Shown: positions 8,671 through 17,226 of the stretch, in pieces | How the letters are laid out: each line of letters starts with the position of its first letter | Position numbering within the stretch: position 1 is the stretch's first letter | DNA from: Pseudomonas sp. MM211 | Lineage (GTDB): Bacteria > Pseudomonadota > Gammaproteobacteria > Pseudomonadales > Pseudomonadaceae | NCBI RefSeq assembly: GCF_020386635.1 | Contig: NZ_CP081942.1 | Span: 3,100,001-3,164,000 of the forward strand | Length of the DNA: 64,000 bases | Reading direction: 5' to 3' | Made by a program: the position numbers and the translations under genes | Notes under the pieces: model-generated | The model's database searches: none | Told to the model about the DNA's origin: nothing | The model's input: only the letters and a program-made list of their open reading frames with translations

Positions 8671-8809
8671 CGCCTAGGCGCTCTTATGCCGCGCGTCAGC
8701 CATTCAGTCTGAACGAAGCCCCTCATGCCGGTTCTGAAAATACACAGACTTTTCAACCGGCGGACGGCCTGGCCGTTCGCGATCCGCCCTCTCAACTCTC
8801 GGGATCGCT

Positions 8810-10885
8810 ATGGCAGACGAAGAACAGATCAACTGGTTGGTCGAGCAGTCCATGCTGCATGCGGCCCGCCAGCGTACGCGTCTCTATTCGGGGCAAGCGC
8901 GGCTTTGGCAGCAACCCTATGCGCTGGCCCGCCCACGTAGCGTCACGGCAGTCGCTTCGGTGTGGCTGGCGGTTTATCCGGCGTCGATCATTACCGCACC
9001 AGACGGCTCTGTGCTTCAGGCGCTCGGCGATGAACGCCTGTGGGCAGCACTCTCCGAGCTAGGCGTGCAGGGCATCCACACCGGGCCGCTGCGGCGTGCG
9101 GGCGGGTTGCAGGGGCGTGAATACACGCCAACCGTGGATGGCAACTTCGACCGCATCAGCCTGGAGATCGACCCGCAGTACGGCAGCGAAGAACAACTGG
9201 TTCACCTGAGTCGTGTGGCGGCTGCGCACAATGCAGTCACCATCGATGACTCGATTCCTTCGCACACCGGCAAGGGCGCGGATTTTCGCTTGGCAGAAAT
9301 GGCCTATGGCGATTACCCCGGCCTCTATCACATGGTGGAGATTGCCGAAGCCGATTGGGCGTTGCTGCCGCCGCTTCCCGAAGGCCGTGACTCGGTGAAC
9401 CTCTCGCCGGTGGTGGTCGATGCGCTGCGTGACAAGCATTACATCGTCGGCCAATTGCAGCGGGTGATCTTCTTCGAACCGGGCGTCAAGGAAACCGACT
9501 GGAGCGCCACCGGCGAGATTACCGGCGTGGACGGCAAGGTGCGGCGCTGGGTGTACCTGCACTATTTCAAAGAGGGCCAGCCCTCGCTCAACTGGCTGGA
9601 TCCAACTTTTGCCGCCCAGCAGTTGGTCACTGGCGAGTCGCTGCATGCCATCGATGTGATTGGTTCACGGGTGCTACGCCTGGACGCCAACGGCTTTCTC
9701 GGTGTCGAGCGGCGCAGCCACGGCAACGCCTGGTCGGAAAGCCATCCACTGTCGCTGACCGGTAACCAGCTGCTTGCCGGCATGATCCGCAAAGCCGGGG
9801 CGTTCAGCTTCCAGGAACTGAATCTGACCCTGGATGATATCGCTGCGATGTCTCAGGGCGGCGCGGATCTGTCTTATGACTTCATCACCCGGCCTGCCTA
9901 CCAGCATGCGCTGCTGACCGGCGAGGTGGAGTTCCTGCGCCTGATGATGCAGCAGATGCATGATTTCGGCATCGACCCTGCGTCGCTGATCCACGCGCTG
10001 CAGAACCACGACGAACTGACCCTGGAGCTGGTGCATTTCTGGACGCTGCACGCCAATGACACCTACGTGTTCCGTGGGCAGAGCCTACCTGGCAGCATCC
10101 TGCGCGAGCATATTCGCGGCGAGATGTACGAGCGCCTGACCGGCGAGCATGCGCCCTATAACTTGAAATTCGTCACCAACGGCGTGGCCTGCACCACGGT
10201 GAGTATCATCACCGCGGCGCTGGGCATCCGTGATCTGAATGCCATTACCGATGCCGACATCGAGCAGATTCGCCGCGTGCATCTGCTCCTGCTGATGTTC
10301 AACGCCATGCAGCCGGGGGTGGTCGCCTTGTCCGGTTGGGATCTGGTCGGCGCATTGCCGCTCGATCCAGAGCAGGTGGCCGAGCTGGTTGCCGATGGCG
10401 ACACGCGCTGGATCAACCGTGGTGGCTATGACCTGGTCGATCTGGACGCTGATTCTGAGCTTTCCGCCGAGGGCCTGCCGCGTGCCCGTCAGTTGTATGG
10501 CAGCCTCAGTGAGCAGCTGCTCGATCCGCAGTCGTTCGCGTCCCAGGCGCGGCGCATGTTCGCAGCGCGGCGTTCCCATGGCGTGGCGTCCAGCCGACAA
10601 ATCGCTGTGCCGGTGACTAACCATCCGGCGCTGTTGATCATGGTGCATGAGCTGCCAGCCGGGCGTGGCATTCAGGTCACGGCGCTGAATTTTGGTGCCG
10701 AGGCGCTGAGCGAGGTGATCACTCTGGAGCATGTCGAGCCGGGGCCGGTGGTGGATATCATCCATGAGCGGCTGATCGGCGATCTGTCCGCTGACGGTCA
10801 ACTGCATATCCAGCTCGAACCTTATGAGGGGTTGGCGCTGCGTATCGCCAGCATGGCACCGGGGATCGCGCCGTTGGATCACTGA
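8810..10885 (+). CDS. treS: Trehalose synthase (maltose glucosylmutase, GH13)
   Basis: A 691-residue cytoplasmic enzyme that isomerises maltose to trehalose. It closely matches the Pseudomonas trehalose synthase type (about 690 residues) that I recall, which is distinct from the longer TreS-maltokinase proteins. GH13 landmarks are visible: nucleophile Asp292 in [11 protein letters not shown], acid/base Glu336 in FSFQELNL, and the transition-state Asp401 in ALQNHDELT. The C-terminal 100 residues form the usual beta-sandwich. The start at ATG 8810 has CGGGA upstream. No glgE, treY or treZ neighbour is present, so it stands alone here. Expected role: trehalose formation as osmoprotectant or glycogen/maltose interconversion. 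Confidence 0.93.
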   Translation: MADEEQINWLVEQSMLHAARQRTRLYSGQARLWQQPYALARPRSVTAVASVWLAVYPASIITAPDGSVLQALGDERLWAALSELGVQGIHTGPLRRAGGLQGREYTPTVDGNFDRISLEIDPQYGSEEQLVHLSRVAAAHNAVTIDDSIPSHTGKGADFRLAEMAYGDYPGLYHMVEIAEADWALLPPLPEGRDSVNLSPVVVDALRDKHYIVGQLQRVIFFEPGVKETDWSATGEITGVDGKVRRWVYLHYFKEGQPSLNWLDPTFAAQQLVTGESLHAIDVIGSRVLRLDANGFLGVERRSHGNAWSESHPLSLTGNQLLAGMIRKAGAFSFQELNLTLDDIAAMSQGGADLSYDFITRPAYQHALLTGEVEFLRLMMQQMHDFGIDPASLIHALQNHDELTLELVHFWTLHANDTYVFRGQSLPGSILREHIRGEMYERLTGEHAPYNLKFVTNGVACTTVSIITAALGIRDLNAITDADIEQIRRVHLLLLMFNAMQPGVVALSGWDLVGALPLDPEQVAELVADGDTRWINRGGYDLVDLDADSELSAEGLPRARQLYGSLSEQLLDPQSFASQARRMFAARRSHGVASSRQIAVPVTNHPALLIMVHELPAGRGIQVTALNFGAEALSEVITLEHVEPGPVVDIIHERLIGDLSADGQLHIQLEPYEGLALRIASMAPGIAPLDH

Positions 10886-11011
10886 TGCATATTCCTTTTC
10901 AGGCTAAGCACATAATCATTGGATATTTGAGGGCGTGCGCTGGCACACCGTATCGTCCATCCCCATAGGGGCTGGCCATGGGTGCCGGTCGCAGTTTGAG
11001 TTGAGGTTTCA

Positions 11012-11974
11012 ATGAACAGCGAGTTTGCCACCAGCAATGCCGGTGGCACGGAAGCAGAAGGTTCGTCCCATTCGATCAATTGGCAACTGGAGCAGACCGT
11101 TGCCGGTTTACGTGCGGCCCGCGCCGAGTGGCGCAACCGCTCTGGCCGCGATCCTGAACTCGGCGGCCGTGAGCTGCCGTCGCGCCAGGCCGTGGCGGCG
11201 ATTCTCAGCGGGTTGTGCGGTGCGCTGTTCCCAATGCGTTTGGGGCCAGCCGAACTGCGTGAGGAAAGCGAGGACTACTTCGTCGGTCACACCCTGGATC
11301 GGGCGTTGAATGGTCTGGTCACACAGGTGCGTCTGGAGCTCCGTTATGCGGCCCGGCAGCGTGGCGAAGACGCTGACCAGGTCGATCTGCAGGCGGTTAC
11401 TGTCGTGCGTGACTTTGCGGCTGCGTTACCAGCATTGCGTCGACTGCTCGATCAGGACGTGGTCGCGGCTTACAACGGTGACCCTGCAGCGCGTAGTGTG
11501 GATGAAGTACTGCTCTGCTATCCCGGCGTGCTGGCGGTGATCTATCACCGTCTGGCCCATCACCTGTACCGCGCCGGCCTGCCGCTGCTGGCGCGTATTG
11601 CCGCAGAAAGTGCCCACGGCGCCACTGGCATCGACATTCATCCGGGGGCGCAGATCGGCCACAGCTTCTTTATCGATCATGGCACCGGCGTGGTGATCGG
11701 CGAGACCGCGATCATCGGCAATCATGTGCGTATTTATCAGGCCGTTACCTTGGGAGCCAAGCGCTTCACCAGTGACGAGAGCGGGCAGTTGCACAAAGGC
11801 CAAGCGCGCCACCCGATCGTCGAAGACGATGTGGTGATCTATGCCGGCGCCACCATTCTGGGCCGCATCACCATCGGCAAGGGCTCGGTAATCGGCGGTA
11901 ACGTCTGGCTCACCCGCAGTGTCGAGCCTGGGAGTAATGTGTCTCAGGCCAGCGCTCAGCAACGTGAATGCTGA
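11012..11974 (+). CDS. epsC: Serine O-acetyltransferase (EpsC/SrpH type)
   Basis: A 320-residue cytoplasmic enzyme that acetylates L-serine for cysteine biosynthesis. The C-terminal half is a left-handed beta helix of hexapeptide repeats (GIDIHPGAQIGHSFFIDHGTGVVIGETAIIGNHVRIYQAVTLGAKRF) with the family His-Gly pair at the active site. The N-terminal 170 residues are the helical part that sets this long form apart from short CysE. The C-terminus ends in SNVSQASAQQREC; I cannot say whether it supports CysK binding, since it lacks the usual C-terminal Ile. GAGG precedes the ATG. Confidence 0.9.
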   Translation: MNSEFATSNAGGTEAEGSSHSINWQLEQTVAGLRAARAEWRNRSGRDPELGGRELPSRQAVAAILSGLCGALFPMRLGPAELREESEDYFVGHTLDRALNGLVTQVRLELRYAARQRGEDADQVDLQAVTVVRDFAAALPALRRLLDQDVVAAYNGDPAARSVDEVLLCYPGVLAVIYHRLAHHLYRAGLPLLARIAAESAHGATGIDIHPGAQIGHSFFIDHGTGVVIGETAIIGNHVRIYQAVTLGAKRFTSDESGQLHKGQARHPIVEDDVVIYAGATILGRITIGKGSVIGGNVWLTRSVEPGSNVSQASAQQREC

Positions 11975-12063
11975 ACTGACATGGCTTGATCTGTGTCACA
12001 GGATAGTCACGCAAATTTCATAGACTCGCTGCGAGACCAAAGAGAAAAGAAAGGAGAAGAGAG

Positions 12064-12150
12064 ATGGATGATTATCAGGAAGAGTTGCTCGAGTCCCGCG
12101 CCCTGGAACAGGACGTGCCCGAGTTCGCTGAAGATGCAACCGAGCTGTAA
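12064..12150 (+). CDS. Very small acidic ORF (28 residues)
   Basis: A 28-codon frame starts at ATG 12064 behind an unusually good ribosome site (GAAAGGAGAAGAG). It encodes a strongly acidic peptide, MDDYQEELLESRALEQDVPE followed by FAEDATEL. It ends 67 bases before a strong terminator, so the transcript unit is well delimited. Function unknown. The good start signal, good terminator and codon choice make a real small protein plausible, but only conservation in related genomes would show it. Confidence 0.5.
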   Translation: MDDYQEELLESRALEQDVPEFAEDATEL

Positions 12151-12217
12151 ATATTCGCTTGCGGCAAGATGGGTACTTGAACGGCAATCCGTACAGCCCA
12201 TTTGCCAGAATCAAAAG

Positions 12218-12249
12218 AAAAGGCCCGATGCGTATGCATCGGGCCTTTT
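12218..12249. terminator. Bidirectional terminator between the small ORF and fpvF
   Basis: A 14-bp perfect stem AAAAGGCCCGATGC / GCATCGGGCCTTTT with a GTAT loop, A-rich on one arm and T-rich on the other. It lies between convergent units and can end both the small plus-strand ORF and the minus-strand fpv operon. Confidence 0.93.
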
Positions 12250-12290
12250 CGTTGCTGCACTGTTTTAGCGCTGCCGCTTTCGACAAGTTG

Positions 12291-13178
12291 TCACTGCGTC
12301 AGGGCTTTCACCAGGCTCTCGACGTTACCTTCCAGCTCAGCCAGCGGATCGTCGCTTTCGGTTTCCAGCACCAGCAATGGAACGCCGGCGGCTTTGACGG
12401 CGTCTGCTACCGGTTGGGCCGGTTTGCGGTGATGCAGCACCAATGCCACGTCATCGTCCTTCAATGCGGTGGTCAGCGCTTTCAAGGACTCGGCATCCCA
12501 TTCGCGGTCGTCACGGCTGTCGCTGCTGACCAGATCCAGATTGAGGCCACTGACCAGATAATCCAGGCGATTGGTCAGGCTGTAGACCGACAGGTTGTCG
12601 GCCTTGGCCAGTTCGGCCTCGCTGTGGGCGTTGAGCTTGAGCAGCCGCTGCTTGATGGTGGCCAGGTTCTGCTCGACCTTGGCTTTGGCATCGGGTGCCA
12701 GGCGTACCAGGTCGGCAGCCATCACGTCGGCCATGCGCCCCATATTATTGATTGCCAGCCACGGATGGCCGGCCAGGTCGTTGTCGTCCGCGCTTTCGGC
12801 CTGGGTAGCGATGCCGGGCAGAGCACCGTCCACCGGACGCGCCGCGTCGATTTCGACGATGCGGATATTGCTGCGCCGGGCCATAGGGTAGAGCGGGTCT
12901 TCCGACCACTGCGAGCGCAGGCCAATGGCTGCGTCGGCATCCGCTGCGACCTTGTGCAGCGCAGCAGCGCCACGGCCAGCGAAATACGACACCTGGCGGC
13001 TGGCCGGAAGGTTAGCGGGGGCGGCGCGTTCGATGCGCACGGCGGTGCCTTCCAGCAGATCGCTGGCAAGACCGAAGGTGATGGGTTGCGAGACCAGAAC
13101 GCTGACGTCCTTGGCCAGGGCGAGGCCGGGCAGGCTGAGGATCAGGGCGAGGCCGAATTGATGGAGTCGATGGGTCAT
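12291..13178 (-). CDS. fpvF: FpvF-like periplasmic metal/siderophore-binding protein
   Basis: A 295-residue exported protein with signal peptide (LALILSLPGLALA) and a ZnuA/TroA-like clamshell fold, judged from helix-rich segments such as EQNLATIKQRLLKLN and NLSVYSLTNRLDYLVSGLNLDLV. The classical metal-ligand His cluster of ZnuA is not obvious, and the sequence is divergent. It is the last gene of an eight-gene operon whose order matches P. aeruginosa fpvGHJK-fpvCDEF. There FpvC and FpvF are two binding proteins handling iron and apo-/ferri-pyoverdine. It overlaps fpvE by four bases (ATGA). The role here is by synteny. Confidence 0.75.
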   Translation of the reverse strand: MTHRLHQFGLALILSLPGLALAKDVSVLVSQPITFGLASDLLEGTAVRIERAAPANLPASRQVSYFAGRGAAALHKVAADADAAIGLRSQWSEDPLYPMARRSNIRIVEIDAARPVDGALPGIATQAESADDNDLAGHPWLAINNMGRMADVMAADLVRLAPDAKAKVEQNLATIKQRLLKLNAHSEAELAKADNLSVYSLTNRLDYLVSGLNLDLVSSDSRDDREWDAESLKALTTALKDDDVALVLHHRKPAQPVADAVKAAGVPLLVLETESDDPLAELEGNVESLVKALTQ

Positions 13179-14077
13179 CCCAGGTTCCCTTTCAAGCTTG
13201 GTACGACGCCGCGCGCGATGGCGGCGAGGGCGAAGGCGATGCCGGCGATCATGATGATCGCAGCGCCGGAGGGGATCGGCAGATCCAGCAAGATGGGCAT
13301 GAGGATGCCGAGCAGTGTACTGACAGTAGCGATCAGCACCGAGAGCCAGAAAAAACCTTTCAGTGACTGGCTGAGGAGTCGCGCCGCTGCAGCCGGAATG
13401 ACCAGCAGGGCACCGACCAGAATGGCGCCGATCACCTTGACCGCAGCCACGGTAATCAGCGTCACCAGGATCACGAACAGGTAATCCAGGGTCTTCACGG
13501 CCACGCCGCGCACGGCCGCCAGTTGCGGGTTGAAGCTGGCCAGCATGATGCGGTTGTACAGCGGCAACGCCAGGGCCATGACCAGCGAGCCGACCACCAG
13601 CAGAACCAGCAGGTCGGTGCCATTGACCGTCAGTACTGAACCGAACAGCACGTTCTCGAGAATGTGCACGTTGATGCGCCCGGCGAGAATCAGCAGCAGG
13701 CTGGCGCCCATGGCCAGGGACACGGAAAGGAACACGCCGATCAGGGTGTCCGGGGCCAGGCCGGTGCGATTGCGCAGGTAGTTGAGCAGGATACCGAACA
13801 GCAGGGCGTAGCCGAACAGGGCGCCGTAAGGGCCGGTGTAGGGCTCGCCGAGCAGGATGCCGATGGCCACACCGGTGAGTGCTGCGTGGCCGACCGCTTC
13901 GGAGAAGAAGGCGAAACGCTTGACCACCACCAGGGTGCCGAGGCCGCCCAGTACCGGGCCGATCAGCAAGCCGGCGAGCAGCGCGTTGATGACGAAACCA
14001 TAGACCAGTGCTTCAGGTAGATAGCCGGCGGACGCCCAGCCTTGAATCATCATGCGGAACTGTTCGTAGTCGATCAT
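13175..14077 (-). CDS. fpvE: FpvE-like metal ABC transporter permease
   Basis: A 300-residue inner-membrane permease of the ABC-3 (ZnuB/MntB) family with about eight hydrophobic segments. The FFSEAVGHAALTGVAIGILLG segment is the family's coupling/signature region. It pairs with the ATPase encoded just upstream, overlapping it by an ATGA start/stop, and overlaps fpvF the same way. The operon context points to ferrous iron released from a siderophore as the cargo. Zinc or manganese cannot be excluded from the permease sequence alone, since the family is shared. Confidence 0.85.
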   Translation of the reverse strand: MIDYEQFRMMIQGWASAGYLPEALVYGFVINALLAGLLIGPVLGGLGTLVVVKRFAFFSEAVGHAALTGVAIGILLGEPYTGPYGALFGYALLFGILLNYLRNRTGLAPDTLIGVFLSVSLAMGASLLLILAGRINVHILENVLFGSVLTVNGTDLLVLLVVGSLVMALALPLYNRIMLASFNPQLAAVRGVAVKTLDYLFVILVTLITVAAVKVIGAILVGALLVIPAAAARLLSQSLKGFFWLSVLIATVSTLLGILMPILLDLPIPSGAAIIMIAGIAFALAAIARGVVPSLKGNLG

Positions 14078-14829
14078 AACGGCGAGGTCTCCGCAGCGCG
14101 TACATGGGTGGAGAACAGGCTGAGCAGGCGCTCTGGGGTCAAGGCTTCAGCGGGCGGTGCGTCGAACAGCACACGGCGGCTAAGCCCCGTGACGCGATCG
14201 GCCAGGCGCTTGACCGCTTCCAGGTCGTGCTCGATCCACAGGACGCTGATGCCGGCGCGGCGCCAATCACCGAGCAGGCGTTCGAAGACCTGAATGCCGG
14301 CTTCGTCCAGTGCCGACATCGGCTCGTCGAGTACCAGCAGTTGCGGCGCTGGGATCAGCCCCTGGGCCAGCAGCACGCGCTGGCGCTCACCACCAGACAA
14401 GGCGCCCATGCGTCGCTTGCGCTTTTCCAGCATGCCAACCCGCTCCAGGGCCTCATTGATGTCCTTGGCGTAGTGTTTCGACAGGCCGAGAAAGGCCGGG
14501 CGGCGCTGGCACATGGCAGCCATGAAGTCGTCCACGGTCATTGGCAGGCCACGGTCGAATTCCAGGGCTTGAGGCACGTAGCCGATGGTGCCGACGGCGC
14601 CTGGCCACTCCAGGCTGAGTTTGCCCTGGTGGGGCATCTGGCCGAGCAGGGTCTTGATCAGTGAGCTCTTGCCGCCGCCGTTGGGGCCGACCAACGCATG
14701 CACACTGCCTGGCTTGACCTGAAAACTGACATTCTCGAGGATTTTCGTGCGGCCCAGCACCAGGCTGACCTGCTCGAAGTCGATGGTCGGGCCGATAGCG
14801 GTCACGCTCAGGTTTTCAGCCACGGTCAT
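14074..14829 (-). CDS. fpvD: FpvD-like metal ABC transporter ATPase
   Basis: A 251-residue cytoplasmic ABC ATPase. Walker A is GPNGGGKSS, the signature is LSGGERQRV, Walker B is LLVLDEP followed by MSALDEAG, and the switch His is in LWIEHDLEAV. The Q-loop lies in IGYVPQAL. These are ordinary for the metal-uptake class. The gene overlaps both neighbours by four bases (ATGA), which suggests translational coupling of permease and ATPase. It energises import by FpvE. Confidence 0.9.
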   Translation of the reverse strand: MTVAENLSVTAIGPTIDFEQVSLVLGRTKILENVSFQVKPGSVHALVGPNGGGKSSLIKTLLGQMPHQGKLSLEWPGAVGTIGYVPQALEFDRGLPMTVDDFMAAMCQRRPAFLGLSKHYAKDINEALERVGMLEKRKRRMGALSGGERQRVLLAQGLIPAPQLLVLDEPMSALDEAGIQVFERLLGDWRRAGISVLWIEHDLEAVKRLADRVTGLSRRVLFDAPPAEALTPERLLSLFSTHVRAAETSPL

Positions 14830-15758
14830 TTACCGGCGTCCTGAATAGCGCGCACCACAGTGTTCATGTTGTTGGTCATTTCCTTCTCGTACTTCTCGGC
14901 GCTGTATTCGCCGTAGGAAATGTGCGACAGCGGGTAAAGCTTGACGCCCGACTCGCGCTGGATGGTGTCGACATAGGTGGACGGGAAGTCCAGCTCGGAG
15001 AAGATCACTTTCACGTCCAGCTCACGCAGCTGGTCGATGGTCTTCTTCAACTGGCTCGGGCTCGGCTCGATGCCGTGGGCCGGTTCCACCACCGCGGTGA
15101 CTTCCAGGCCGAACTCGCGCAGCAGGTAGTCGTAGGCCGCGTGCACGGTGGCCACACGCAGGTCGGCGTTCGGTGCCTCGGTCAACTGGGCGAGGGCATC
15201 GGCGCGCAGCTGGCGCAGGCGTTTGCCGTAGGCGCGGGCGTTCTGCGTGTAGGTCTTGGCATTGTCCGGATCGAGCTTGCCCAGCTCACGGGCAATATTG
15301 TTGATCTGCGCGATGGAGGCGCTGATCGACAGGAAGGTGTGCGGGTTGACCACCTTGCCGGCGCCCCGTGCGGCGATGCCGGTGGCAGCCAGCAGCGGTA
15401 CGTTGGCGTTGGCTTCGATGACCTCGATATCCGGTTTCTCGCTGGCGGCGATCATGCGGTCGGCAAAGTCGTCATGGCCGACGCCGTTGAGCACCACTAC
15501 GTCCAGCGAGCCGATACGCTTGATGTCTTCCGAGCGTGGCTCGTAGGCATGGGGGTTGAAACCGGCCGGAATCAGCGGCACCACTTCGGCCTTGTCGCCG
15601 ACGATGTTGCTCACGTAGCTGTAATAGGGGTGCAGGGTGATGCCGATACGCAGCTTGGCATCAGCGGCGCTGGCAGCACCGAGCAACAGCAGGGCGGACA
15701 GGCCGATGGTCAGGCGTGACAGCAGGGGACGTGCGCGGGAGAGGCGAAAAATGGGCAT
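14826..15758 (-). CDS. fpvC: FpvC-like periplasmic metal-binding protein
   Basis: A 310-residue exported solute-binding protein of the ZnuA/TroA cluster. Signal peptide residues are about 13-33 (LTIGLSALLLLGAASAADA). Likely metal ligands sit in TLHPYYSYV, AGFNPHAYEPRSED, GKVNPHTFLS, VHAAYDYLL and ELDFPSTY. The NPHAYEP pattern is typical of the family. In P. aeruginosa the homologue accepts iron in the pyoverdine reduction pathway. It is separated from the upstream gene by 36 bases, the only clear gap in the operon, and overlaps fpvD by four bases. Confidence 0.88.
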   Translation of the reverse strand: MPIFRLSRARPLLSRLTIGLSALLLLGAASAADAKLRIGITLHPYYSYVSNIVGDKAEVVPLIPAGFNPHAYEPRSEDIKRIGSLDVVVLNGVGHDDFADRMIAASEKPDIEVIEANANVPLLAATGIAARGAGKVVNPHTFLSISASIAQINNIARELGKLDPDNAKTYTQNARAYGKRLRQLRADALAQLTEAPNADLRVATVHAAYDYLLREFGLEVTAVVEPAHGIEPSPSQLKKTIDQLRELDVKVIFSELDFPSTYVDTIQRESGVKLYPLSHISYGEYSAEKYEKEMTNNMNTVVRAIQDAGK

Positions 15759-15794
15759 TGGCGGGCGGTCTTCTGTCGGGTGAATCGGAGGTGA

Positions 15795-16361
15795 TCAGTG
15801 GCGATGTTGCCGGGTCACACCTGCGTCGTACTGGGAGGCGATCTGCTGCCAGCCGGCAGCGATCAGGCTTTGCGCGTCGAGGCTGGAGGGCGCACTGGCG
15901 TTTGTGCGGTTGAGCCAGACGTCGGCCTGCTCATGCTCGGCGTCGACCAACATGAGCATCGAACCGGCTACGTCCAAGGCTTGGCTGGCACCGAAATAGG
16001 CTGCCTCGTCACCGGGCAGCAATTGCCACTGGTGGCTGCCACGGCTGGTCGCGCTGGCATCGGCGGCGAACGGCGGAAAGCCTTCGTCGGCCAGCTCTGC
16101 GGGGCTCAGCAGCGTCTGCTCTTCGTCACGGCGGATGCGGATCTCGTCAGCGGCTACGCGCAGGTCGGCGTAGATGCCCTGTTCGGCGGCGGTGAGATCA
16201 CGGCGGGCATCGATCTGATGGCTCTCGATGCTGGTTTCGCTTTCCGTCTCGCCATGCCAGGCCACTACCGAACCGGCGGCCAGCAGGATGGCCAGGCACA
16301 GCAGCAGTACGTAGAGGGTTTCATGACCGGCACCTGCGGGGCGTACGACCTGAACCGTCAT
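15795..16361 (-). CDS. fpvK: FpvK-like inner-membrane protein
   Basis: A 188-residue protein with one N-terminal membrane anchor (LYVLLLCLAILLAAGSVVAW) followed by a soluble, probably periplasmic, region rich in Ala and acidic residues. The C-terminus is TRQHRH. I recognise it by position rather than motif: it lies between the small periplasmic protein and the binding protein, as FpvK does in P. aeruginosa. The start was set at 16361 because its ATG overlaps the stop of the gene before it (ATGA), matching the rest of the operon. Longer upstream readings would overlap fpvJ entirely. Confidence 0.75.
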   Translation of the reverse strand: MTVQVVRPAGAGHETLYVLLLCLAILLAAGSVVAWHGETESETSIESHQIDARRDLTAAEQGIYADLRVAADEIRIRRDEEQTLLSPAELADEGFPPFAADASATSRGSHQWQLLPGDEAAYFGASQALDVAGSMLMLVDAEHEQADVWLNRTNASAPSSLDAQSLIAAGWQQIASQYDAGVTRQHRH

Positions 16362-16684
16362 GGGGCCTCGATTTCTGTGTGGTCGATTTCCACGATATGG
16401 CCGGGGCCCGCATCGAACAACACGTAGAACTCGCCTTCGGGGCGTTTGAAGGTGATGGTCGAGTCTTCGGCCAGCTTGCCGGGCACCAGGATGCTCTCGT
16501 CGTAACTGATCACGTCCAGGGTCACGCCGGCAGCACCGCTGCCATCGGAAAAACCACCGGTACAGCGGATGTGTTCGGCGTCGATGTCTTCGCACTGGCA
16601 CATCGGGTTGTGCGCCAGGGCTACACCGCTGAGCGACAGCAGAGCGACGCCTGCGGCCAGACGTAGGGATTTAGAGTTGATCAT
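16358..16684 (-). CDS. fpvJ: FpvJ-like small periplasmic protein
   Basis: A 108-residue exported protein. A signal peptide (LRLAAGVALLSLSGVALA) is followed by HNPMCQCEDIDAEHIRCTGGF, a His/Cys-rich mature N-terminus likely to bind metal or heme, then an Ig-like beta-rich domain. AAGGAGG lies 5 bases before the ATG at 16684, and the start overlaps the preceding stop as TAATG. In P. aeruginosa FpvJ forms part of the FpvGHJK complex that reduces ferri-pyoverdine in the periplasm. The exposed HNPMC start after cleavage is a reasonable candidate for a redox or metal role (inference). Confidence 0.82.
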   Translation of the reverse strand: MINSKSLRLAAGVALLSLSGVALAHNPMCQCEDIDAEHIRCTGGFSDGSGAAGVTLDVISYDESILVPGKLAEDSTITFKRPEGEFYVLFDAGPGHIVEIDHTEIEAP

Positions 16685-17226
16685 TATTTGCCTCCTTGTT
16701 GTTTCTTCAGCCAGGCGACGGTGGACGGGGACGCCTGCTCGAGCGGCACGGCGGCTTGGTGCATGGAGCCATCCCAGCCTTCCATGGTGATCCACAGTTC
16801 GGCGTCGGGCTTGGTGCGGGCTGGCAATGGCACAGTGGCCCCCATGCGGTGAGCGCTACCGAAGAATATGCCACCGGCAGCGCGCAGGCTGCGTGGTTTG
16901 CCGATGCGCAGGTAGGTGGCCTTGACCTGGCTGGCGCATTCGGCGCACAGCGCACCATTGAAGGCTTTCATGTAGCCGGCTGGGCCATCGAGCTCCGGTG
17001 GCCCGGCGCGGAACTCGGCCAGACGGATCGACCAGGGGCCCACCGCCACTTCACCGATCATGCGTTCGCCCAGGCCGCTGGTGCCGGTGAACAGCGCCAC
17101 ATCGGCGAAGTACTTGGGCATGAATCCCAGCGGGATGAGCACCAGCAGGATGTTGATGTGGAAGCGCCACTTGTACCAGATACGGCTCAGGGGAGAGGCG
17201 GGTTGTGCGGCAACGGCCTTGCTCAT
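16684..17226 (-). CDS. fpvH: FpvH-like inner-membrane protein
   Basis: A 180-residue protein with one membrane segment near the N-terminus (FHINILLVLIPLGFMPKYFADVALF) and a larger external domain containing the pair in GALCAECASQVKATYLRIG. CxxC in this setting could bind a metal or undergo redox. It overlaps fpvG by an ATGA and fpvJ by TAATG. By order it corresponds to FpvH, which helps the FpvG reductase in P. aeruginosa. No catalytic motif is visible. Confidence 0.8.
   Translation of the reverse strand: MSKAVAAQPASPLSRIWYKWRFHINILLVLIPLGFMPKYFADVALFTGTSGLGERMIGEVAVGPWSIRLAEFRAGPPELDGPAGYMKAFNGALCAECASQVKATYLRIGKPRSLRAAGGIFFGSAHRMGATVPLPARTKPDAELWITMEGWDGSMHQAAVPLEQASPSTVAWLKKQQGGK

Noticed and set aside
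12159..13484. 441-codon plus-strand open frame over fpvF
   Set aside because: It spans a terminator and the fpvF/fpvE genes with no homology-like features.
13175..15758. Annotation of the metal ABC genes as zinc uptake (znuABC)
   Set aside because: The PepSY reductase and FpvHJK-like genes in front and the second binding protein behind fit the fpv operon better; zinc remains possible from the permease and ATPase alone.
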